The notes below the pieces were generated by a model that saw only the letters and a program-made list of their open reading frames with translations, was not told where the DNA came from and ran no database searches. This document shows positions 49,910 to 57,353 of a stretch of 64,000 bases of DNA, one piece after another. The first letter of the stretch is position 1. Each line of letters starts with the position of its first letter. The DNA is taken from the NCBI RefSeq assembly GCF_900106995.1, contig NZ_FNOK01000007.1:186001-250000 (forward strand), given 5' to 3'. Origin of the DNA: Saccharopolyspora shandongensis. Lineage in GTDB: Bacteria > Actinomycetota > Actinomycetes > Mycobacteriales > Pseudonocardiaceae. The position numbers were made by a program, and so were the translations under genes.

Positions 49910-51280
49910 GTGAGCACTAGCGCAGTTGCGGGACTGTGCCGCTTGTCCATCCGGGCACCTGATCGACACTTCGATCTCGCGGTACCGACCGACGTTCCGC
50001 TGATCGACCTGATGCCGACCATCATCAGCTACGCGGGCTCCCAGGTGGAGGAAGCCGGCCTGGACCACGGCGGCTGGCTGCTGCAGGAGGTCGGTGGCGA
50101 GCCGCTGGACGAGGAGGCAACGCCGGAGGCGCTCGGGCTGCACGACGGGCAGACGCTCTACCTCCGCTCCCGGCAGGAAGCCATGCCCGCGGTGCACTTC
50201 GACGACCTCGTCGACGGCATCGCGAGCGGGATGCAGGAGCGCGCCGGCTCCTGGACGGCTACCGGGACCAAGCGGCTGCTGCACGCGTTGACGCTGGTAG
50301 TGGCCGGGATCATCTGGCTAGGGCTGCTGCTGCCCGGCGACTCGCTGGTGCGTTCGGTGGCCGCGGGCGTCGTCTCGCTGCTGCTGCTGGCGGCGGCCGG
50401 TTCGGCTTCCCGGGCCGTCGGCGACGCTTTCGCGGGCACCGCTTTCGGCATTGCGGCGGTGCCGTTCCTGGCGCTCGCCGGCTTCCTCGCGCCCGGCCCG
50501 GAGGCTTCCGGGATGGCGGCGCTGCTCGCGGCCTCGGCGACCGCCGCCGGTGGTGCGGTCCTCGCGCTGGCGGCGTCCGGCACGCACGCGCACGCGTTCC
50601 TGGGCGTGCTGGTGGTGTGCGTTTTCGGTGTGGTGACCGCGCTGTTGATGCTGCTCATCGGCTCGCTCGCGGAGGCGATGGCCGCGACGGCCGTCATCGC
50701 GGTCATCTTCGGCGCCTTCATCCCGGGGCTGGCCTTCCGCGTCGCGGGGCTGCGGATGCCGCCGCTGCCGACGAACTCCGAGCAGCTGCAGGAGGGCATC
50801 GAGCCGCACCCGAGCCGGAACGTGCTCGACCGCACCGAGGTCGCCGACAACTACATGACCGCCCTGTACCTGGCGGTCGGGCTGGTCTGCGCGGCGGCCA
50901 TCACCGGCCTGCTCACCGAGCCGGACTGGTCCACCTACACGATGGCCGGCGTGCTCAGCGCGGTGCTGCTGCTGCACGGCCGCGACGTGGGCGGGATCTG
51001 GCACCGGCTCTCGGTGGTCGTCCCCGGCGCCTTCGGCGGCACAGTGCTGGTCCTGGTGCTGGCGCAGCAGGACCTCTTCGGACGGCTGCTGCTGTTCGTC
51101 GGCGTGGCGCTGCTCGGTGTGGCGCTGATGGTCGCGGGCTGGGTCGTCCCGGGCAAGCGAATGGTCCCGTATTGGGGACGGGCGGCGGACATCCTGCACG
51201 TGCTGCTCGCGGTGAGCCTCCTCCCGCTGATGCTGACGGTGCTAGGAGTCTTCGGCCTGATCCGCGCCATCAACGGCTAG
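49910..51280 (+). CDS. eccD: Type VII secretion membrane component EccD
   Basis: This 456-residue protein forms the transmembrane channel part of the ESX complex. A ubiquitin-like N-terminal domain (CRLSIRAPDRHFDLAVPTDV, LQEVGGEPLDEEATPEALGL) is followed by 11 predicted helices beginning at LLHALTLVVAGIIWLGLLL. Length and layout fit EccD. Starts with GTG at 49910, about 300 bp from the divergent eccC. EccE is not found in this window. Confidence 0.94.
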   Translation: MSTSAVAGLCRLSIRAPDRHFDLAVPTDVPLIDLMPTIISYAGSQVEEAGLDHGGWLLQEVGGEPLDEEATPEALGLHDGQTLYLRSRQEAMPAVHFDDLVDGIASGMQERAGSWTATGTKRLLHALTLVVAGIIWLGLLLPGDSLVRSVAAGVVSLLLLAAAGSASRAVGDAFAGTAFGIAAVPFLALAGFLAPGPEASGMAALLAASATAAGGAVLALAASGTHAHAFLGVLVVCVFGVVTALLMLLIGSLAEAMAATAVIAVIFGAFIPGLAFRVAGLRMPPLPTNSEQLQEGIEPHPSRNVLDRTEVADNYMTALYLAVGLVCAAAITGLLTEPDWSTYTMAGVLSAVLLLHGRDVGGIWHRLSVVVPGAFGGTVLVLVLAQQDLFGRLLLFVGVALLGVALMVAGWVVPGKRMVPYWGRAADILHVLLAVSLLPLMLTVLGVFGLIRAING

Positions 51281-51286
51281 TTCCCT

Positions 51287-51471
51287 TGTTTCCAGGCTCG
51301 TTCTGGGTGGCGGTGCGGGTAGCGGAACCTGAGAGGTCATCTCGACTCCGGGATCCCCGACTTATGTATGTCCAATACGCGGCGTCGGGGCTGTCCTCGC
51401 GAGAAGACCTCTCAGAACCCGCGGCGGTGCAAGTTGCGAGGGTGGGCTAAGCGGCTTCGCCGCTTGCGGCC
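51287..51471 (+). repeat. Dispersed structured repeat, copy E
   Basis: Lies between eccD and eccB, codirectional. Stem CCCCGAC (51355-51361) / GTCGGGG (51384-51390) around TTATGTATGTCCAATACGCG; outer arms CTGAGAGGTC and GACCTCTCAG (10 bp); 3' hairpin AAGCGGC-TTC-GCCGCTT (51449-51465); family segment GAACCCGCGGCGGTGCAAG. A further imperfect TGCTGC/GCAGCA palindrome lies at about 51545-51570. The whole 51281-51633 gap holds no gene. Confidence 0.84.
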
Positions 51472-51633
51472 GGTCAGGAGCATCTTGCGCCTGTTTCGCG
51501 GCAGCGGTTTGTGAGTTTTGGGTCGGTATCGGGACTGCGGCAGATTTTGCTGCTGTAGCAGCACAAAGTGCTAAAGGCGCTGTGCGCGGCCGGCTTTTGG
51601 TACTGGGCGAGATTGTGTAGAGGGCGTGGGAGT

Positions 51634-53073
51634 GTGCAGTCGCGACGGGATCAAGTTCAGGCGCACATGTTCGTCATGGGGCGGCTCAGCGCGGGGATGT
51701 TGCGGGCCGATCCGGATATTTCCGATACGCCGCAGCGGCGGACGTCGCGCGGCCTGGCCATCGGCATCATCGTCGCGGTTCTGCTCGGAATCGGGACCTT
51801 CCTGTTCGGAATGATCAACAAGGGCGGCGCCACGGCCTGGAAGGTGCCGGGCGCGCTCGTCGTGGAGAAGGAGAGCGGCGCGCGCTGGCTGTTCCTCAAC
51901 GGCGAGCTGCACCCGGTGCTCAACCAGGCGTCCGCCCGGCTCATCGCGGGCGCCGACCTGTCGGTGCACACCGTCACCGAGAACTCGCTGCTCGGCACGC
52001 CGCGCGGGGCGCCGATCGGGATTCCCGGCGCGCCGGACGGGCTGCCGTCGGCCGCCGCGCTGAGCACCGATCCGTGGCTGACCTGCGCCGCGCCCGTCGG
52101 CGGCGGCAAGCGGGACTTCACGATGCTCCTCGGCGAGGCCGGCGGCGAGCCGATGACCGATGAGGACGGTGCCCTGGTCGCCGGGCCCGACGGCACCGTG
52201 TTCCTCGCCTGGAAGTGGCAGAAGTTCCGGATGGACGCCCAGACCGCCGGACCCGCCGCGCTCGGCTACGGCACCACCGACCCGATCAAGGTGCCCGCCG
52301 GATTCCTCAACTCGCTGCCGTCCGGGCCGGACCTGGTGGCGCCGGAGGTGGCCGGTCGCGGGGCCGGGGGCCCGCAGCTCAGCGGCGCGCCGAGCGTCGT
52401 CGGACAGCTGTTCCTCGACGCCGCGAGCAAGCCCTACCTGCTGACCCAGGCCGGGCTGGTGCCGCTCACCGACACGCTGTTCAAGCTGCTCCGGGGCGAC
52501 CCGCGGACGCAGCAGGTCGCCTACGGCGGACAGCCGGTGGAGCCGCGGCGGATCGGCGCGAGCGACATCACGGGGCACTCGGCCCCGGCCGCGGCGAAGG
52601 ACGTGCTGACGCGCGACGGCGCATTCCCCGAGACGCCGCCGCAGCTGGTGCCGGACGACGACAAGCAGGCCCTGTGCGTCTCCACCGCAGCCGGTCCGCC
52701 GGTGGTGCGGGGCATGTCCCTGGTGCCCAAGGGCATCACGGACGCCGCGAACCCGGTGCTGGCGCAGCCGGGAGTCACGCTGACCTGCTCCCGGCCGGAC
52801 CGGGTGGCGCTGCAGCCCGGCAGCGGCGTTCTCGCCGCCGCCGCGCCCACGGGCGGCTCCCAGGCGCCGACGATGTACCTGGTGGCCGACAACGGCGTCA
52901 AATACCCGGTGCCGTCGGTTGATGTGGCGACCGCGCTCGGCTACCCGGCGAGCCCGGTGGCGATGCCGCCCATGCTCGTCGACCAGTTGCCCACCGGCCC
53001 CGCCCTGGATCCGGTCGCGGCCGCCCGGCCGGTGACCGAGACCCCGCAGGTCCCGGCCGTCCCGCAGTGCTGA
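51634..53073 (+). CDS. eccB: Type VII secretion component EccB
   Basis: This 479-residue ESX component starts VQSRRDQVQAHMFVMGRLS, the conserved EccB opening, then one membrane helix (GLAIGIIVAVLLGIGTFLFG) and a large periplasmic repeat domain with conserved Cys residues (DPWLTCAAPVGG, ALCVSTAAGPPVVR, VTLTCSRPDRV). The GTG at 51634 is used because it gives the family N-terminus; an upstream extension from 51568 lies within spacer. Probably co-transcribed from eccD or its own promoter around the repeat. Confidence 0.93.
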   Translation: MQSRRDQVQAHMFVMGRLSAGMLRADPDISDTPQRRTSRGLAIGIIVAVLLGIGTFLFGMINKGGATAWKVPGALVVEKESGARWLFLNGELHPVLNQASARLIAGADLSVHTVTENSLLGTPRGAPIGIPGAPDGLPSAAALSTDPWLTCAAPVGGGKRDFTMLLGEAGGEPMTDEDGALVAGPDGTVFLAWKWQKFRMDAQTAGPAALGYGTTDPIKVPAGFLNSLPSGPDLVAPEVAGRGAGGPQLSGAPSVVGQLFLDAASKPYLLTQAGLVPLTDTLFKLLRGDPRTQQVAYGGQPVEPRRIGASDITGHSAPAAAKDVLTRDGAFPETPPQLVPDDDKQALCVSTAAGPPVVRGMSLVPKGITDAANPVLAQPGVTLTCSRPDRVALQPGSGVLAAAAPTGGSQAPTMYLVADNGVKYPVPSVDVATALGYPASPVAMPPMLVDQLPTGPALDPVAAARPVTETPQVPAVPQC

Positions 53074-53169
53074 ATCCCCTGCCACGTCCCTGTTCTGGGA
53101 TGTGGTTGGCGCGGGCCGGCGGTCTTAGTTTCGTGATTGCCACAGGCTTCGAAAACCTTGGAGGAATCG

Positions 53170-53514
53170 GTGGTCACCTCGCCCAACAACCTTGCTCACG
53201 AAGGTGCGAAGCACCAACAACTGACCAGCAGCCTGGTCCAGCACGTCGACTCGATGGACCAGGCCGCCAAGAACGTCCAGCAGATGAACCAGCAGCTGCA
53301 GGCCTACATGCGGTCCGGGGCCGGCCGGACGTTCAACACGCAGATCGAGGCGTGGACCCAGAGCTACAACAAGATCAAGGCGAAGGTCGACGAGGTCATC
53401 AACAACCTCGGCGCGGCCAAGAAGCAGATCCAGGCGGCGGAAGAGGACAACCAGACCAAGGCCGCCCAGTTCGGGCAGGGCATCTACGACGTCCTGAGCA
53501 AGCCGCACAACTGA
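53170..53514 (+). CDS. WXG100-like Esx protein
   Basis: This 114-residue helical-hairpin protein (HQQLTSSLVQHVDSMDQAAK, YMRSGAGRTFNTQIEAWTQS, AKKQIQAAEEDNQTKAAQFG) is located like EsxB after eccB. The canonical WxG turn is replaced by MRSGAGRTF. A C-terminal YDVLS lacks the YxxxD/E export signal. GTG at 53170 has GGAGG 5 nt upstream. Likely an ESX substrate or partner of the next protein. Confidence 0.82.
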   Translation: MVTSPNNLAHEGAKHQQLTSSLVQHVDSMDQAAKNVQQMNQQLQAYMRSGAGRTFNTQIEAWTQSYNKIKAKVDEVINNLGAAKKQIQAAEEDNQTKAAQFGQGIYDVLSKPHN

Positions 53515-53549
53515 TCCGCTCCGACCCGAATACCTTGTGAGGAACCGAA

Positions 53550-53843
53550 ATGACCGATCTTGACGTCAACAAGGCGGAATCCGAAGCCTTGGTCGCGATG
53601 ATGTACAAGCAGACCGACAAGCTGAACGGGCACATCGACGAGATCCAGCGGGTCGTCAACCAGATCATCCAGGACCCCGCGCTGTCCGGTCACTGGAAGG
53701 ACTCGTGGCAGGGCGCGCAGCAGATGATCGACAACGAGCAGAAGAACATGATCCAGCAGTTCCACCAGGGCTCGGGGCTCCTCAACAACGTCACCGAGGC
53801 GTACAAGGACGTCGACAAGGTCGCCGCCCAGTACTTCATGTGA
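53550..53843 (+). CDS. WXG100 family Esx protein
   Basis: This 97-residue protein has the WXG turn as HWKDSWQGAQQM and a C-terminal export signal YKDVD (YxxxD) in EAYKDVDKVAAQYF. Two long helices (LVAMMYKQTDKLNGHIDEIQ and MIQQFHQGSGLLNNVTEAYK) fit the EsxA/EsxB heterodimer layout. It is probably secreted by the EccC-driven system together with the preceding protein. Confidence 0.87.
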   Translation: MTDLDVNKAESEALVAMMYKQTDKLNGHIDEIQRVVNQIIQDPALSGHWKDSWQGAQQMIDNEQKNMIQQFHQGSGLLNNVTEAYKDVDKVAAQYFM

Positions 53844-53863
53844 CGACGGCGAGGTGATGTGCC

Positions 53864-54238
53864 ATGGCTGAAACCGACACCAACAAGCTCGAGATCACAG
53901 ACGCGGCGATCAGCGGCCAGAAGACCTTCCTCGACAAGTTCTACACGGAGTGGATGAACTCCGAACCGATGAAGAACCTCTCGACGTTCGCCCAGAACAG
54001 CAAGGACCTGGACGGCGGCAAGACCGGCAACGGCTACAGCAAGTTGTTGGTCGGTCTCCTGCCGCAGGCGCAGACCCTGACGCAGCGGGCCGGGGAGTTC
54101 GCCGGAAACATCGACAACCAGCTCCAGACGCTCGTCAAGGACTGGATGCCGAGCTGGGTCGATGACCTGGAAAAGCTGCAGGCCACGGTCAACAAGACCG
54201 AGGACGAGAACACCAAGAAATCGGAGAACTCCTTCTGA
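53864..54238 (+). CDS. ESX-associated small helical protein
   Basis: This 124-residue protein (ETDTNKLEITDAAISGQKTF..., QLQTLVKDWMPSWVDDLEKL) is helical and acidic, without signal peptide. It lies 20 bp after the WXG100 gene in the same direction and is probably an ESX accessory or substrate. No family recognised; WMPSW may mark a WXG-like turn. Confidence 0.68.
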   Translation: MAETDTNKLEITDAAISGQKTFLDKFYTEWMNSEPMKNLSTFAQNSKDLDGGKTGNGYSKLLVGLLPQAQTLTQRAGEFAGNIDNQLQTLVKDWMPSWVDDLEKLQATVNKTEDENTKKSENSF

Positions 54239-54309
54239 CCGCTGGTTCGGTCGGTTGGCAATCGGACGCGGTCGGCGACCGCGGGCACGTCGTAGGAGAG
54301 TGAGCAGAA

Positions 54310-56505
54310 ATGTCAGCTGCTTGGGAACAAGCGCTCCAGGCCCTCGTGCCCAGTCACTTCAAGGTCGCCGACCGCGACGCCTTCGCCGGCAACGACTCGC
54401 CGTCCTGGATCGCCACCGTCGACTACCTGCAGCAGGCTCGTGCGGGCAACAGATTGCTCGGCGACAAGATGCCGGGTGACCCCGCGAACACCTGGGACGT
54501 GTACCTGAAGTTCAAGTACGAGTCGTCGAAAGCGCTCACTGTCGGGGCCGACCAAGGTGCACAGGGGTGGAACTGGGGCTATCTCTACATCGGGGTGAAC
54601 CTCGACTACTCGCAGTTCGGCGCGGGCAGCACTTGGAGCCAGATCCTCGCTCAGGGCAAGGAAATCCTGGACCCGGTGGCGACCATCGCCCCGTTCGAGA
54701 ACACGGCCGGAAACCAGGTCGTCGCCAGTCAGCCGAGCGTCGACTTCTACATCAAGCAGCTGCAGGACACCCAGACCGCGATCAACCAGTGGGCCGCCGA
54801 CTTCGAGGCCCAGGCGAAGTCGGTCGGCTCGGGCCAGGGCTTCTCCGGTGAGGCGGCCAAGACCTACCAGAGCAAGCTGGAAGACGCGGTCAAGAAGCTG
54901 CGGCGATTCGGCGAAGACGTCGCCAACCCCAGGATGATCGCCGAGCTGCAGAAGGCCAAGGACGCGCTGTCGCAGTACGCTCTCCAGCTGCTCAGCGCCT
55001 TCACCGCCTGGCGCCCGGATCTCGAGAACAAAGAGGCGTTCTCGCTGAGCAGCCCGCGGATGGCAGTGGCCGAGGCGCTGCGGAGCATGAACCTCATGAT
55101 GACCTACTCCTCCGTCGGCGAGGTCAGGGAGATCACCGCCGGCGGTACGAACGTGTCGGTCGAGTCGGAGGAGTTCAAGAAGAAGCTCGACCGGGCGGCC
55201 AAGGACCTGTGGAACTCGGATTTCGTCCAGAAGCTCGACGCCCCGGCCGCGCAGGCCATGGGCACGGCCAACGGCAAGTTCGAGCACATCCCGCGGGGGT
55301 TCCCCAACGTCCGCCTGGGCCAGATCACCGCCACGTACCAGCCGACCTCGGGCGGCGGCGCGGACGACGACTTCAAGAAGAAGCTGCAGCAGATGCAGGA
55401 GGAGAACCAGAAGCTGCAGCAGGACAACCTGAAGCAGCAGGGCGACTTCCAGAAGCAGCAGCAGGACGACTACAAGCAGCAGCAGGAAGACCTCGACAAG
55501 CAGAAGCAGGACGAGCTCGAGAAGCAGAACGAGCTGAACAAGACCGACCTCACGCCGGACGAGAACGGCTTGGGCGGTGACAAGAAGCCCGGGGACGACA
55601 CCGATCCCCCGGACCTGGACAACCTCGACGAGGTCGAGGACCAGAACAAGGAGCTCACCCAGAACCTGACCGAGGGCAACGGCAACGGCACCAACTCGCT
55701 GAACGAGGACAAGAACGTCCCGCCGCCGTCGTTCCTCACCGGATCCGGATCGCTGGGCCTCGGCAACAACAACCCGCTCGGCGGCACGACCTACGACCCG
55801 AACAACCCGGGTGGGCAGAGCTCCGTCTTCAACCCGGACGGCTCGGTGGCGCGCGGGCCGGACGGCACCCCGCTGACCGTGCCGAACGGCTCGAAGATCA
55901 ACGCCAACGGCACCATCACCAAGCCGGACGGCACGCTGCTCACCGGGCCGGACGGCAAGCCGATCAAGGTGGATCCGGACTCCGCGATCCGGCCGAACCA
56001 GATGTTGCGCAACCCCGACGGGACGTTCGCCACCGGCCCGGACGGCAGGCCGCTCTACGGCCCGTACGGATCCTCCGTCAACCCGCACGGCCAGGTCCTC
56101 GACCCGAAGGGCAACCTGGTCCTCGGGCCCAACGGCAAGTTCCTGGGTGCCGTCGATCCGTCGGGCGGGCCGTTCAAGAACAAGATCCCGCTGAACAGCC
56201 CGTTCGGGACGAAGACCGTCGGGCCCACCGGGCCGCCGGAGATCGGCGATCCGACGAAGCGTTCAACGGCGAACAGCTCCGCTCTGGACGACGCGTTGCG
56301 CAAGCAGTCGACGCCGGTCACCGAGACCGGGCCGAAGGGGCGCGGCAGCGGCGCGAACGGTCAGTCTCCGGTCATGCCGCCACCGATGGGCGGCGGTGGC
56401 GCCCCCGGCGGTCAGGAGAAGGAGCGGCAGCGCAACACCTGGCTGACCGAGGATCCGGAAAAATGGGGCAGCCAGGGCGGTTTCACCACCGCCATCGGCC
56501 GCTGA
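54310..56505 (+). CDS. Probable ESX substrate with coiled coil and NPDG/GPDG repeats
   Basis: This 731-residue protein has an N-terminal region with a WXG100-like helical segment (FYIKQLQDTQTAINQWAADF, residues about 145-290), a Gln/Lys-rich coiled coil (about 363-411, QQQDDYKQQQEDLDKQKQ), and a C-terminal low-complexity region (about 494-614) of irregular repeats such as NPDGS, GPDGTPL, KPDGTLLTGPDGKP, YGPYGSSVNPHG. No signal peptide is seen, consistent with type VII export. It could be a surface-filament or PPE-like structural substrate. Function unknown. Confidence 0.75.
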   Translation: MSAAWEQALQALVPSHFKVADRDAFAGNDSPSWIATVDYLQQARAGNRLLGDKMPGDPANTWDVYLKFKYESSKALTVGADQGAQGWNWGYLYIGVNLDYSQFGAGSTWSQILAQGKEILDPVATIAPFENTAGNQVVASQPSVDFYIKQLQDTQTAINQWAADFEAQAKSVGSGQGFSGEAAKTYQSKLEDAVKKLRRFGEDVANPRMIAELQKAKDALSQYALQLLSAFTAWRPDLENKEAFSLSSPRMAVAEALRSMNLMMTYSSVGEVREITAGGTNVSVESEEFKKKLDRAAKDLWNSDFVQKLDAPAAQAMGTANGKFEHIPRGFPNVRLGQITATYQPTSGGGADDDFKKKLQQMQEENQKLQQDNLKQQGDFQKQQQDDYKQQQEDLDKQKQDELEKQNELNKTDLTPDENGLGGDKKPGDDTDPPDLDNLDEVEDQNKELTQNLTEGNGNGTNSLNEDKNVPPPSFLTGSGSLGLGNNNPLGGTTYDPNNPGGQSSVFNPDGSVARGPDGTPLTVPNGSKINANGTITKPDGTLLTGPDGKPIKVDPDSAIRPNQMLRNPDGTFATGPDGRPLYGPYGSSVNPHGQVLDPKGNLVLGPNGKFLGAVDPSGGPFKNKIPLNSPFGTKTVGPTGPPEIGDPTKRSTANSSALDDALRKQSTPVTETGPKGRGSGANGQSPVMPPPMGGGGAPGGQEKERQRNTWLTEDPEKWGSQGGFTTAIGR

Positions 56506-56526
56506 ACGCGTGAAGGGAGACATACC

Positions 56527-56955
56527 GTGAACTTCGGCAACCTGCAGGCGCAGATGGAACAGGCGCTCGCGCAGATCACCGAGAAGCAGCAGGAGATGCG
56601 CAAGGTCGAGCAGGACCTGCTCAGCCGCACCGCCACGGCCCGCTCCAAGGACCGGATGGTCAGCGCCACCGTCAAGGCCGGCGGCGAACTGGCCAAACTG
56701 GAGTTCCACGACGACCGGTACCGGACGATGGCCCGGGCCGAGCTCGCCGACGCCCTCGTGAAGGTCGTGGAGCAGGCCCGCGCCGACATGCTCGACCAGG
56801 TCAACGAGACCATGGCGCCGCAGCTGGGCGACATCGCCGACCTGCGCGAATCGCTGGGCGGCGCGTCGCCCTTCAGCGAGTTCCTGGCGCCGCTGATGAA
56901 GATGCAGAAGGACGTCACCGACTCGCTGAACCCGGAGCGCGGAAATGGGAAGTAA
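56527..56955 (+). CDS. YbaB/EbfC-family protein
   Basis: This 142-residue protein has the YbaB/EbfC tandem-helix fold (LQAQMEQALAQITEKQQEMR, RSKDRMVSATVKAGGELAKL, LADALVKVVEQARADMLDQV). YbaB proteins bind DNA, but ESX-linked versions (such as EspL-related) may chaperone substrates. GTG start. Its end overlaps the next ATG by 11 bp. Confidence 0.83.
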   Translation: MNFGNLQAQMEQALAQITEKQQEMRKVEQDLLSRTATARSKDRMVSATVKAGGELAKLEFHDDRYRTMARAELADALVKVVEQARADMLDQVNETMAPQLGDIADLRESLGGASPFSEFLAPLMKMQKDVTDSLNPERGNGK

Positions 56956-57265
56956 GTTCGTCGTCACCGAGCAGCTCAGGAAGGACTTCCCGATGCTCGG
57001 CGAAGCGTCCGCCGACATGGAGAAGTTCATCTCCTACGCGGACCGCCTGGAAGCCGAGACGATGGCGGCGTCGGGCAGTGAGGGCGACATCACCGACAGC
57101 GTCAAGGAAAACGGCGTGCACCTGTTCGCGAACTTCCGGGACCTGAGCAAGACCTTCAAAGAGGCGTTGCAGCAGACCAGCGACAACGGCAAGAAGTTCA
57201 ACAACGGGGTCGACCGCACCGAACAGGACAACGTTGACAACGCGAACAAGTCCTTCGGGGGTTAG
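56945..57265 (+). CDS. EspC-like type VII small protein
   Basis: This 106-residue helical protein (MGSKFVVTEQLRKDFPMLGE, MEKFISYADRLEAETMA, GVHLFANFRDLSKTFKEALQ) begins inside the YbaB gene end and ends 88 bp before the giant effector. Size and helical layout fit an EspC/WXG100-like export partner of the following effector; no clear YxxxD/E is visible. Confidence 0.72.
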   Translation: MGSKFVVTEQLRKDFPMLGEASADMEKFISYADRLEAETMAASGSEGDITDSVKENGVHLFANFRDLSKTFKEALQQTSDNGKKFNNGVDRTEQDNVDNANKSFGG

Positions 57266-57353
57266 TGCTCGGCGCTGAGCACGATTTCTTAGGGTTTTCG
57301 ACAGGGTGCTCCCGGGCGCGGGAGCGGGTGGCTGAACGGGGAGGGTGTCAGCT

